NCBI GenBank assembly: GCA_011053095.1
Contig: DRHS01000229.1
Coordinates: 1-62,531 of the forward strand
DNA length: 62,531 bases
From: Bacteroides sp.
GTDB lineage: Bacteria > Bacteroidota > Bacteroidia > Bacteroidales > SM23-62
Direction: 5' to 3'
The notes below the pieces were generated by a model. It ran no database searches. It was not told where the DNA came from and saw only the letters and a program-made list of their open reading frames with translations. Below, one piece after another: positions 10,601-18,826 of the stretch. Numbering within the stretch: position 1 is the first letter of the stretch; each line of letters starts with the position of its first letter. The translations under genes were made by a program, and so were the position numbers.

Positions 10601-11588
10601 TGTTACCACGGGAACAACCATCTCCGATGTACTCGATATGGTGAACAAACCAGCGTCTGCAATCCTGAATGTCATCGACGCGGACAGCAACCTTGTTCCC
10701 CTGCAAATCCTGAATCCCGATACATTGAAGGTAGCGACCCGGGTAACCGGGGGGATCTATTTTGAATCGATTGCACAGGACCAGAAAACCATCATTACAT
10801 ATGAACTGGTACTGGACATCTCAGCCAGTGATGCATGGGTAAGCTCCAATATCTTTGATATCGCTCAGGATAACCTGGTAATTTCTCTTGTACCCGAAGG
10901 AGTTTCGGTGCAAATATTCCTGGCAAATCTTATCCCAAGCGGAAATGCCACTATAGAGGTATTAACCAGGGACGAGAAGAATCGTGACTCAGGATATGTG
11001 GTCAAGGATGACATCCTGAGGGTTACCTCGGAAGACGCCAGCGTATCCGTGGATTACAGAATCAGGTTCCAGGGAACTCCAGCGAGTACAGCAGCCTATG
11101 TCACTTCGGAGGTCTATACAGTAAATGAGGTTCTGCTTGAGATCAGCGAAGTCCCTCAAGCTACCCAGGTGGATGCCTTCCTTGCGAACCTGAAACCGGT
11201 GGTTGGATCTGTGATGAAGCTTGTGGACGCTTCAGGCAATCCCAAGACGGAGGGATCTGTGGTTTCAGGTGACCAGGTGGTGGTTACTGCCGAAGACGGT
11301 GAAACCAAATCCTCCTATTCACTTGATGTCATGGTCTCTGTCAGAGATTTGGTAATCGACCGGATAAATGTCTACCCGAACCCGGCAAATGATGTACTGT
11401 ATCTGAGCGGGGTACCGGCTGGCAGCACCATCCATATGACCAGCATTACCGGCCGGAAAGTGGGAGCCTACAAATCTGATACTGAGCTATTCGAACTGTC
11501 CATTGAAGATCTGGCCAAGGGATATTACCTCCTTAGCGTGATGGATAAGGATCAGAATACGAAAGTCTTCAGATTTGTGAAGCAGTAA
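7665..11588 (+). CDS. Large T9SS-secreted surface protein with lamin-tail-like and repeat domains
   Basis: A 1307-residue protein with a signal peptide (MKKRKLLFLLTVFLGLCLTV, cleaved near VNSQA) and a T9SS sorting domain over about the last 78 residues (VYPNPANDVLYLSG to the end, KVFRFVKQ). Two segments look like lamin-tail domains: about 28-150 (LIFSEWAAPGGWGHNYFELTN) and about 590-740 (PIISEVLYRQNGRSSFIEIAN). Between about 865 and 1228 lie four degenerate repeats of about 95 residues with the pattern 'GD.L.V.S.DG....Y.L.V', resembling Ig/cadherin-like beta-sandwiches. No catalytic motif is recognised. It is probably a surface adhesin or glycan-binding scaffold (inference). It is followed by a strong hairpin, so it forms its own unit. 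TAAATTTG at 7548-7555 fits the Bacteroidota -7 element, but I see no matching -33 box. Confidence 0.85.
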   Translation: MKKRKLLFLLTVFLGLCLTVNSQAPRLIFSEWAAPGGWGHNYFELTNRGDSTLDLRDFSSGHYGWWQDIRLASNANYTLRFSELLDSSDAQIEAGESFVISLTYEGVNDIGEQLGTPELNVVSDLLIYITEAGNEDLEPGEDSVSASYNWFRPAMAGGECKVLWYQDSVICDAINNWIDAATGKVFRVGGAQSFDVAGVPDAVLTQAFIRKSNITQGDTTLYDWEISAGYDRDESEWIPVPYDLTNSWNPVVFSSVGNHPEINGSFDIQMTSETVTIDMEAGTITVPWGTRKGTWGVIRSRSQGIFDEITWGEGMAWNYKEQGDTSTTTCQTGDTLNVYAFGTGLVHKAFRIISGEAVASNALALPKRAFDSEFSNTWLWYPGEEIWPPQNDGQLYQPYEITENVPGMDTIRYLPFAARTDSLFAYIEMAPNATYEFDWVDEVERVDLMDGDILRITAGDGTTVKDYYLSVEDVAESTNASLSAITWPDIPEDLGWMGWMGDTIPGFNSALLSYTVTLPFGISNIPALSYIKENLNSSVKVDRATSLTGSIEGRTTTITVTSQDTTQEDGTVNMYKITFEAELLEENIQPYHATPIISEVLYRQNGRSSFIEIANVGNQPINMENYMIMVPLADGTPDATIQLGTDADSATWTNRYSKYIPGYKFGTMEEWIAGKNAKLIPDLDIETNLDPGKTFIMGMLHPSMLTDPTNNVQESQVNVHWSTTFENHMGELSQPFPAGFRSTVAFTQSNNAIMLFKVVGDSIYEGDKAIHDIEDFDLVDLFGSYTAAQWDVGSGDVGSNNVNYRKRSYAWSPNLDEWIDGVEGKGHWENYWRGRPGEGARTAVQMKEDIGNYTHDPISVYMSTVSSTAYIVDPGFEGDLGIVGVVTGSTVEQVFNNIGKADTGQVLSVISTGTGLELDSADIVANGDTLMVVSADQVNTTKYVLEVAAGGLDNNAVLTAKDGSGLTIAHVGETGTIEGVTTGTTISDVLDMVNKPASAILNVIDADSNLVPLQILNPDTLKVATRVTGGIYFESIAQDQKTIITYELVLDISASDAWVSSNIFDIAQDNLVISLVPEGVSVQIFLANLIPSGNATIEVLTRDEKNRDSGYVVKDDILRVTSEDASVSVDYRIRFQGTPASTAAYVTSEVYTVNEVLLEISEVPQATQVDAFLANLKPVVGSVMKLVDASGNPKTEGSVVSGDQVVVTAEDGETKSSYSLDVMVSVRDLVIDRINVYPNPANDVLYLSGVPAGSTIHMTSITGRKVGAYKSDTELFELSIEDLAKGYYLLSVMDKDQNTKVFRFVKQ

Positions 11589-11642
11589 TTTTATATAATA
11601 ATCTAAAGTTACACTCGTTTAGATTAGAATAAGTCTTGCTAT

Positions 11643-11682
11643 GTATCAAATCAGGGCGGCCAAGTCCGCCCTGATTTGATAC
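11643..11682 (+). terminator. Strong intrinsic hairpin terminator
   Basis: A perfect 17-base-pair inverted repeat (arms 11643-11659 and 11666-11682) with a six-base loop lies 54 bases after the stop codon of the T9SS protein. The lower stem is A/T-rich and the upper stem is GGGCGG/CCGCCC. There is no long U-run directly after it, but the stem is very stable. It can work in either direction and separates the T9SS gene from the FAS1/Sus operon. Confidence 0.8.
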
Positions 11683-11711
11683 TTAATTAGTAAATCCAGC
11701 CATTACTGAAT

Positions 11712-11744
11712 TTTGCCAAAAACCCAATGGAAGTATTAAGTTTG
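11712..11744 (+). promoter_or_regulatory. Candidate Bacteroidota promoter for the FAS1-Sus operon
   Basis: A TTTG box (11712-11715) and TAAGTTTG (11737-11744), an exact match to the TAnnTTTG -7 element of Bacteroidota sigma-ABfr promoters, are separated by 21 bases, close to the usual 19-21. They lie directly after the terminator and 29 bases upstream of the ATG at 11774. This is the only convincing promoter upstream of the long 11.8-39 kb gene array. No operator for the regulator could be recognised next to it. Confidence 0.6.
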
Positions 11745-11773
11745 AACAGTAGAAATTGTTATTTGAATATTCG

Positions 11774-14077
11774 ATGAGGTCTTTTGCAAATATCATGCTA
11801 ATCAGGTATGTTTTCAGCCTTTCTGTTCTGTCCTTTCTGTTCTCCGGTTGTGCAAAGCTGGAGGATCAGGATAAATACCAGAATCCGGATTGGTTGAAAG
11901 GAAAGCTCTTTACCCAGATAAGCGCAAATGAGAACCTGTCTGTCTTTGCTTCATTGCTTGAATACACCGGATACGATACGGTGTTGGATCTGACAGGCAG
12001 TTTTACGGTGTTTGCACCGGACAACCAGGCCTTTGAAACCTGGCTCAGTGCGCATCCCGAATTTGGGGGGGATATCTCAAACCTGCCTCTTAAAGAAGCT
12101 GAGGCCATGGTCCAGTATCATATTCTTCAGAACCGATGGAGTAGAAAGCAACTTCAGTCACTTGATATTCAGGGCTGGATCAACAGGGATGTCCCTGGGA
12201 GGGACAAGCCCTATGGATACAAACGCCAGACCATTTTCCAGAATCCGGATCAGAAATACTGGATAAATCAAACCGCAGGAAACATAATCACCATTGTCGA
12301 CTCTACCCGGAGCAATGACTACAGGACTGTTTACAGTGCTTCCAGAAAATACATGCCGCTCTTCTTCACTGAATATTTCGAAATCAATGATCTGAATACC
12401 AGTGATTATGATTTTTATTTCAACCGCTCTTTTGACGGCAACGCAATTTTTATCGCCAATGCAAAATCCATGCAGGATGAGATCCCGGCAGAAAATGGAT
12501 TCATCTATATTGTCGACCAGGTGATCAATCCTCCTCTGAACGCAGAAGAGTACATGGAAATTGACCATTCGGGGACTTCTAGCTCTGACTTCCTCGAAAT
12601 GATCTACGGGTTGGGACCAAATTTCCGGTATAATGAGATTGCCACGCTTGATCAGCCGGAAGCCTTGGCCGGAGGGACTTTCGACTCACTATTCAACCTT
12701 TCCTACCCTCTGCTGCCTTTCAATGTCCATGAAGAACGGACAGGTTCCAATACAAACGATCCCAATTTGACGGTCCGATATCAGAACGGCTTGCTGGTTC
12801 CCACCAACCAGGCCCTGGATCAACTTATAGATGATGTAATAACGGGAGATCCGCACTGGCCTGTTTGGTCTGATGTTCCAAATGAAGTCCGCAGGATTAT
12901 TGTGAAAGCGCACATGTCGGAAAGCCCAATCTACCGAACGAATATCCAGGAAGGTTTCCTGAATGGATCGGACGATAAAATAACCCTGGATGAGTCCGAA
13001 ATCAGGGAGACATATTATGGCAGTAATGCTTCTATACTGCTGCTTGATGCTGCCATCGTCCCCAGGGCCTTTACAAGCATCACGGGTCCCGTATACCTGA
13101 GACCCGGGTTTGAAACAATGCTCTATGCCATAGAATATTCCCAGATCTTGCCAGGCCTTAAAAGGGCGGAAGAGAATTACGCGTTCTTTGTACCCTCAGA
13201 CGAGTTTATGCAAGAGGATTCGTCGCTATTGCTGATCTGGGCCGACAGGGAGCATACCAGCTATTCTTTCAGGGTATTGGAGAACGAGGCTGTAAGGGGT
13301 GTTGGTCGAAGCGAGCTTACCCAAAGGATTATGAATCAGGTGGCAACGAGTACTTCCACCGGGATGGCAAGGCGTGAATTCATCGAGAACCTTGCCAATA
13401 ATTTCCTGGTTTTTGACAACGAGCTGCAGACGGTCACCGGAGGAATGAAAAATACATGGGGGTACGGTGGAGATTCCGGGATCCACGTTGAGCCGGTCCT
13501 TTTCGAGGAACCCACGGACAACGGACAGGCCTATAGATTCGACGGATGGTTCACAACACCCAAGAGGACAATCTGGCAAGTCATATCGGGCTATTCCGGT
13601 TTCAGGCAGCTTATTGATGATGCCGGACTGAGTGATCCGAGGTACTTCCGCTTTAACTTCCTGAAAGAGGGCGAGTTTTATACGATCTTTATTCCCACGG
13701 ATGAGGCGCTGGCTAATTCGGGAGCCGATACCATGTCCATACCCGATCTTCAACAGTTTATCAAAGGCCATTTTATTAGGGGTAAACGTATCTGGACGGA
13801 TGGATCCGTACCGGGTGGAGACTTTGAAACCCTCCGGATTAATGAGGATGCCATTGAAATCGGAGACCGATTCTCCAGGCTTAGCATTGAAACCGGTTAT
13901 GATTATATCCGGATACTGGACAAGGACCATAACCTTTATTACCATATTGAGGAAATTCCGGGCACCACCAATATTATGATTGCGACTCAGAAGGGGTCAG
14001 GGCCGCTCGATTACAAGATAACCGGGGTGGTCCATTCCATTGACACCGTATTGCATAAAGCACTGGAATCAAGATGA
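11774..14077 (+). CDS. Fasciclin (FAS1) multidomain lipoprotein
   Basis: A 767-residue predicted surface lipoprotein with lipobox FLFSGC. It contains several FAS1 modules, recognised by their core strand motif and later hydrophobic helix: GSFTVFAPDNQAFETWL (about 80-95), LLVPTNQALDQLI (about 345), YAFFVPSDEFMQ (about 475) and FYTIFIPTDEALANSG (about 635). The first module closes with GFIYIVDQVINPP. FAS1 domains are adhesion or ligand-binding folds; in Bacteroidota they are often found beside SusC/SusD. It overlaps the following SusC gene by four bases (ATGA), so the two are translationally coupled. The likely role is capturing glycan at the surface for the SusCD complex (inference). I chose the ATG at 11774 over the TTG at 11756 because it sits directly at the signal peptide. 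Confidence 0.9.
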   Translation: MRSFANIMLIRYVFSLSVLSFLFSGCAKLEDQDKYQNPDWLKGKLFTQISANENLSVFASLLEYTGYDTVLDLTGSFTVFAPDNQAFETWLSAHPEFGGDISNLPLKEAEAMVQYHILQNRWSRKQLQSLDIQGWINRDVPGRDKPYGYKRQTIFQNPDQKYWINQTAGNIITIVDSTRSNDYRTVYSASRKYMPLFFTEYFEINDLNTSDYDFYFNRSFDGNAIFIANAKSMQDEIPAENGFIYIVDQVINPPLNAEEYMEIDHSGTSSSDFLEMIYGLGPNFRYNEIATLDQPEALAGGTFDSLFNLSYPLLPFNVHEERTGSNTNDPNLTVRYQNGLLVPTNQALDQLIDDVITGDPHWPVWSDVPNEVRRIIVKAHMSESPIYRTNIQEGFLNGSDDKITLDESEIRETYYGSNASILLLDAAIVPRAFTSITGPVYLRPGFETMLYAIEYSQILPGLKRAEENYAFFVPSDEFMQEDSSLLLIWADREHTSYSFRVLENEAVRGVGRSELTQRIMNQVATSTSTGMARREFIENLANNFLVFDNELQTVTGGMKNTWGYGGDSGIHVEPVLFEEPTDNGQAYRFDGWFTTPKRTIWQVISGYSGFRQLIDDAGLSDPRYFRFNFLKEGEFYTIFIPTDEALANSGADTMSIPDLQQFIKGHFIRGKRIWTDGSVPGGDFETLRINEDAIEIGDRFSRLSIETGYDYIRILDKDHNLYYHIEEIPGTTNIMIATQKGSGPLDYKITGVVHSIDTVLHKALESR

Positions 14078-17000
14078 AACAAATACTGACCATATTAATC
14101 TTCCTGGGCCTGCTATCGCTGGACACCGAGCTGTCTGCACAGCAAAGTAAGGTCATCAGGGGAACAATAACGGATAGTGAGACCGGGGAGCGGATCATCG
14201 GAGCCACTGTAACCGAATACGACAAGGATAACAGGATTATCGGGGGGACCATATCGGACCCGAACGGGAACTATGTGCTGAATGCGAAAAATACCGGGAA
14301 TGTTTTCCGGGTGAGTTTCATTGGTTACCAAATATTCGAATTCAATATAGATGGCCGGGAGACCATTTTGCTTGAACTGGTATCAGAATCCATTAAAATG
14401 GATGAAGTGGTAATTACTGCCTCCTCAAACCGAGACCCCCTGACGGGAATAGCAGAGCGGGATGTGACCGGATCAAGGGTCAAGGTGGATATGTTGGAAT
14501 CCAAGCACATGGGAGTCGTATCCGCAGAGGAAGCCCTGCAGGGCCAGGTCGCCGGGGTAGATATCGTAGCCGTATCCGGGAATCCCGGAAGTGGTTCAGC
14601 AATCGTCATCAGGGGACTCACCTCCCTTTCCGGTGGCAGGCCACTCATAGTCGTGGACAATGTCCCCCAGGTTGTCCGAATCGACCAGTCATTTGATTTT
14701 GCTTCCGCCGACCAGGAGGATATCGGTGACCTGGTCAACATTGCACCCCAGGATATCAAATCAATCACGGTTTTGAAAGATGCCTCCAGCACAGCTGTGT
14801 GGGGATCAAAAGGAGCAAACGGAGTCCTGTTGATACAAACCCACAGGGGGCGACAGGGGAAGACCGTGTTCGAATACCAGGCCAAGTTTACCCTTACAAG
14901 GCAACCCTCTCCCATCCCCATGCTGAACGGTAACGAATACATCACCTTGCAGCTGGAAGAGCTGCACAATGAGAGGGGTTTATTTGACCTGCCAGATGAA
15001 ATAGCATATGACAGAACTTACCCAGATTTTTATAATTACAGCGCCAATACAGACTGGGTGGATGCCATCAGCAGGGACGGATTTATCAATGATCATTATT
15101 TTAAACTTTCAGGCGGTGGCGAAAAAACAAGCTACTTTGCCTCGGTGAACTACCTGGATAGTAAGGGGACAACCATAAATACTTCCTTGAAAAGGATAAC
15201 CTCCAGGATCAACCTGGACTATAATGTATCCACCAAGTTAAAATTCTCACTCAACTTTAACTATACCAACAGCTTCAAGGAAGACAACTTCGCCATCTCT
15301 GGCCGCAACATCCGGCGCATGGCTTATATTAAAGCACCCAATATGAGCATCTGGGAATATGACCAGTTTGGTATTCTGACAGGTGAATATTTCACCCCCA
15401 TCAGAAGTTATCAGGGAGATGGCATTAACTTTTATAACCCAGTGGCTGTCGGAAACCTGAGTGTCAATGACAGGGAAGAGAACAGAGTAAATTACAGCTT
15501 CATTTTAAATTACAATATGTATTCCTGGCTTCGGTTCCAACAATTGATCTCATACCAGTATAACGGGGCAAAGGCAAAGCAATTTCTGCCCTACGATGCG
15601 ATTGGGGTTGACTGGACGAATAATTTAAATAACCGGGCCATTGAGGGTAATTCGACCTCCAACCTGATATCTTCACGCTCCCAGCTATTCTTCCTGGCAC
15701 GTTTCAGGAAGCCGACACACTCACTTTCGGGCGTTCTTACTGCGGAAATTGATATTGGAGGAGGGAACTGGGTATCGGAAACGATCGGACTCGGCCCCAG
15801 CGTATCACTTCGGGATGGTGCACTAAATGCTCGTATTCTCGGATTGAGCTCCAACAGATACGAAACCCGTGGTGTAGGTTTCCTGGGCAGTATCAATTAC
15901 AAACTGCATGACAGGTATCTTGTAACTGCAAATGCCAGGGTGGACGGAAGCTCGAAGTTCGGTCTGAGTCAGCGCTGGGGACTATTCCCCAGTTTATCTG
16001 TTGGCTGGCGATACTCAAGCGAAGAATGGCTGGACAATTTAACGTGGCTGAGTGATGGCATGATCAGGGTAGCCTGGGGACAGACCGGTGCACAGCCGGG
16101 TGGGGCCTATGACCGTCATGCCATTTATGATGCACCCAGCCCGAACCAGTACATTAACAATCCTATCATAGTACCGCTTCAGGTGAAGCTTGATAACCTG
16201 AAGTGGGAAACGGTGAGCTCCTGGAACCTTGGTATTGATGTTGGACTGATGAGAGACCGTATAATCCTGACGGGTGAACTCTATACTAAAGTAACCCAAG
16301 ATATTTTATGGAAGAACTATAAGATCCCCAACTCTGCCGGTTTTGACAATCAAGCAACAGACCAGCCGCGAAACACCTCATATATCAAATGGTATAACGG
16401 CGGCGCCGTGCAGAACCAGGGATGGGAGTTCTTTACCCAGATAGCTGCTATCAGACAGAACCAGATAAGCCTGAATTTCAATTTAAACATTGCCCAGAAT
16501 TTCAACTCTTTTATGGAATTCCCGGAGAACTTTAACAATGAGAAAGATGCCAATATTTCTACCGGTAATTTTCCAATTAAAGCAAATCTGGGACAACCCA
16601 TTGGTTCATTTTACGGCTTCAGGTCCCTGGGTGTATGGCCCTCTGATGAGGACGTGGTGGCCTTAAACAAGGATGGTGATGAGATGCTTGATATCTATGG
16701 CCAGCCCGTTCCGCTTTTCTACCCGCCGCTCAACTATGAATTTGTCGGTGGTGATGCCAAATACCAGGATATAAACCATGATGGGAAGATTGACCTGAAC
16801 GATGTTGTTTACCTGGGAGATTCCAATCCAAAACTTATGGGGGGATTCGGAACATCCTTTACCTGGAAACAGTTCTTCGTTTCGACCCAGTTCCTTTTCC
16901 GTACAGGATTCCAGATCGTCAATATGATAGCCCTTGAAACGGAGGGAATGCGAGACAGGAACAACCAGAGTAAGGCCGTCCTTCACCGATGGACCTACCA

Positions 17001-17331
17001 GGGCCAGGATGAGCCGGGAATGCTGCCCCGGGCTTTTATGCAGCATCCTGCAAACAGTCTGGGCTCCGACCGTTACGTGGAGAACGGGGACTTCCTGCGA
17101 CTGAACCACCTTACATTACGGTATGCGTTCAAGCGTGATCTGTGCCGGCGCCTGAGGATCAGGTCGCTCGATCTGGCGGTAACCATGCGAAAATTGTTGA
17201 CAATTACAAACTATAGCGGCCAGGATCCTGAAATCGCACAGGTCTCAGACGATCCCTTCTGGATCGGTGTAGATCGGGCAAGGACTCCACCGCCCAAATC
17301 ATTTATGCTCAGCCTGGCCATAGGATTTTAA
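14074..17331 (+). CDS. SusC/RagA-type TonB-dependent outer-membrane transporter (first)
   Basis: A 1085-residue outer-membrane channel for oligosaccharide import, powered by TonB. Signal peptide (cleaved near LSAQQ); carboxypeptidase-regulatory-like beta-sandwich at about 28-110 (RGTITDSETGERIIGATV); a TonB-box-like segment MDEVVITAS near 112; plug domain at about 135-250 with the SusC signatures ALQGQVAGVDIV, IVIRGLTSLSGG and DASSTAVWGSKGANGVLLI. The rest is a beta-barrel. Near 905 an acidic loop DINHDGKIDLND resembles the calcium-binding loop usual in SusC proteins. The partner SusD gene follows after 16 bases. Length is normal for the family. Confidence 0.97.
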   Translation: MKQILTILIFLGLLSLDTELSAQQSKVIRGTITDSETGERIIGATVTEYDKDNRIIGGTISDPNGNYVLNAKNTGNVFRVSFIGYQIFEFNIDGRETILLELVSESIKMDEVVITASSNRDPLTGIAERDVTGSRVKVDMLESKHMGVVSAEEALQGQVAGVDIVAVSGNPGSGSAIVIRGLTSLSGGRPLIVVDNVPQVVRIDQSFDFASADQEDIGDLVNIAPQDIKSITVLKDASSTAVWGSKGANGVLLIQTHRGRQGKTVFEYQAKFTLTRQPSPIPMLNGNEYITLQLEELHNERGLFDLPDEIAYDRTYPDFYNYSANTDWVDAISRDGFINDHYFKLSGGGEKTSYFASVNYLDSKGTTINTSLKRITSRINLDYNVSTKLKFSLNFNYTNSFKEDNFAISGRNIRRMAYIKAPNMSIWEYDQFGILTGEYFTPIRSYQGDGINFYNPVAVGNLSVNDREENRVNYSFILNYNMYSWLRFQQLISYQYNGAKAKQFLPYDAIGVDWTNNLNNRAIEGNSTSNLISSRSQLFFLARFRKPTHSLSGVLTAEIDIGGGNWVSETIGLGPSVSLRDGALNARILGLSSNRYETRGVGFLGSINYKLHDRYLVTANARVDGSSKFGLSQRWGLFPSLSVGWRYSSEEWLDNLTWLSDGMIRVAWGQTGAQPGGAYDRHAIYDAPSPNQYINNPIIVPLQVKLDNLKWETVSSWNLGIDVGLMRDRIILTGELYTKVTQDILWKNYKIPNSAGFDNQATDQPRNTSYIKWYNGGAVQNQGWEFFTQIAAIRQNQISLNFNLNIAQNFNSFMEFPENFNNEKDANISTGNFPIKANLGQPIGSFYGFRSLGVWPSDEDVVALNKDGDEMLDIYGQPVPLFYPPLNYEFVGGDAKYQDINHDGKIDLNDVVYLGDSNPKLMGGFGTSFTWKQFFVSTQFLFRTGFQIVNMIALETEGMRDRNNQSKAVLHRWTYQGQDEPGMLPRAFMQHPANSLGSDRYVENGDFLRLNHLTLRYAFKRDLCRRLRIRSLDLAVTMRKLLTITNYSGQDPEIAQVSDDPFWIGVDRARTPPPKSFMLSLAIGF

Positions 17332-17347
17332 CAGTTGGATATGAAAA

Positions 17348-18826
17348 ATGATGATGAACAGAACTAAACAAATCGTATTGCTTTCACTGATACTGGCCTT
17401 CAGCTCCTGTGAAAATTTCCTTGAGCTGATCCCGCCTGACGGCCTGGTAGGCGATGAGTACTGGAAGTCAAAGGAGGACGTGAAAGCTACACTCATGGGG
17501 GCCTATCAGAAATTTGCCAGCCTGGATGAGCAGCTGTTTATCCTGGGGGAAGTAAGGGGGGATATGATCATCCAGGATTCGCGGTCAAGCAACAATAATA
17601 TAAGGAATATCATGAACGGGAATATCGACCCCGACAATACTTATTGCAGATGGACCGGTTATTATGCCGTTATTAATTTTTGCAACTATGTCCTGAAATA
17701 TGCACCTATGGTCCGGGAAACAGATCCCACCTTCACCGAATACCAGATGAGAGGCTATGAGTCTGAAGCTCTTTTCCTCAGGAGCCTTGCCTACTTTTAC
17801 CTGGTCAGGACCTTCCTGAACGTACCGCTGATCCTTGAACCATCTGAATCGGACGGAGTCGATTTTTTCCAACCCGCTTCCACGGAATTCACTGTCCTGG
17901 AGCAAATAAAAGCGGACCTCCAGGAAGCCAGGCTTTTCGTGACCGACAGCTATCCCACACCGGAAGAGAACAAAGGCAGGGCAACGAAGGCGGCGATCAA
18001 TGCACTACTGGCTGATATTTACCTTTGGAACTTCGAATATGAGGAATGCATTGCTTATGTGGAAGCGGTGGAAGATGAAGGATTTGTACCTGTAACGCCT
18101 GCTTACTGGTATGACATTTTTTATCCCGGAAACTCTCTTGAGGGCATTTTTGAATTTCAATTCGACCAGGGATTGGACCAGAACAATAAAACCTATAATG
18201 CCACCTTTTATCTGGATCATTATAAAGGGAGTAGAAAAGCGCTGGACCTGCTCGGATCCGGCGATGAAGCCTTCCAGGCATTTGAGTTTATACGTGGACC
18301 CGGTTCTTTGAGAGAAGAGGATCAGAAAATCTGGAAGTACTGCGGTTCAGCAGGAGATTCCAAATCGCTCAGACCTGGCTCAGAAAGTTACAGCTGCAAC
18401 TGGATCGTTTACCGTATGTCAGACCTGGCACTTATGAAAGCAGAAGCCTTATCGCAGATCGGGAGGTATGAGGAAGCACTCGCCATCGTGAATGATCTGA
18501 GACTAAAGCGACAGGTAGGTTCTGTATCCACAGGCTATAATGCCATAGCATTTGAAGATCTGATCATGGAAGAACGCATGATTGAACTTGCTTTTGAAGG
18601 AAAAAGATGGTTCGACATGCTTCGGATGGGAAGAAGGGATAATTATCGCAGAAAATCTGATTTTATCAATCTTGCCATTGAGAATGTCCCTGCAACCCAG
18701 AAGCTGGTACTTGCTGCGAAACTGAACAATCCATGGGGCTGGTACCTTCCGGTCCATTTTGATGAACTGGAAAGAAATAAGAATCTTGAACAAAATCCCT
18801 ATTATGAAGAGTTTAGTACGGACTAA
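17348..18826 (+). CDS. SusD/RagB-type glycan-binding lipoprotein (first)
   Basis: A 492-residue SusD homologue that caps the SusC channel at the cell surface and binds the incoming glycan. The lipobox is AFSSC, followed by the ENFLEL start typical of SusD. Family stretches include SEALFLRSLAYFYLVRTFLNVPLIL (broken here only by normal variation), KGRATKAAINALLADIYLW and the C-terminal EERMIELAFEGKRWFDMLRMG. Three ATGs occur in a row at the start; the first is used here. The gene's last 23 bases overlap the next FAS1 lipoprotein gene in another frame. It is part of the operon with the preceding SusC. Confidence 0.96.
   Translation: MMMNRTKQIVLLSLILAFSSCENFLELIPPDGLVGDEYWKSKEDVKATLMGAYQKFASLDEQLFILGEVRGDMIIQDSRSSNNNIRNIMNGNIDPDNTYCRWTGYYAVINFCNYVLKYAPMVRETDPTFTEYQMRGYESEALFLRSLAYFYLVRTFLNVPLILEPSESDGVDFFQPASTEFTVLEQIKADLQEARLFVTDSYPTPEENKGRATKAAINALLADIYLWNFEYEECIAYVEAVEDEGFVPVTPAYWYDIFYPGNSLEGIFEFQFDQGLDQNNKTYNATFYLDHYKGSRKALDLLGSGDEAFQAFEFIRGPGSLREEDQKIWKYCGSAGDSKSLRPGSESYSCNWIVYRMSDLALMKAEALSQIGRYEEALAIVNDLRLKRQVGSVSTGYNAIAFEDLIMEERMIELAFEGKRWFDMLRMGRRDNYRRKSDFINLAIENVPATQKLVLAAKLNNPWGWYLPVHFDELERNKNLEQNPYYEEFSTD

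Noticed and set aside
9888..10706. Long open frame (272 codons) on the minus strand
   Set aside because: It lies wholly inside the T9SS surface-protein gene on the other strand, has no family-like motifs, and its composition is that of a reversed beta-rich sequence.
13226..13945. 239-codon open frame on the minus strand
   Set aside because: Antisense to the FAS1 lipoprotein; no domain signs.
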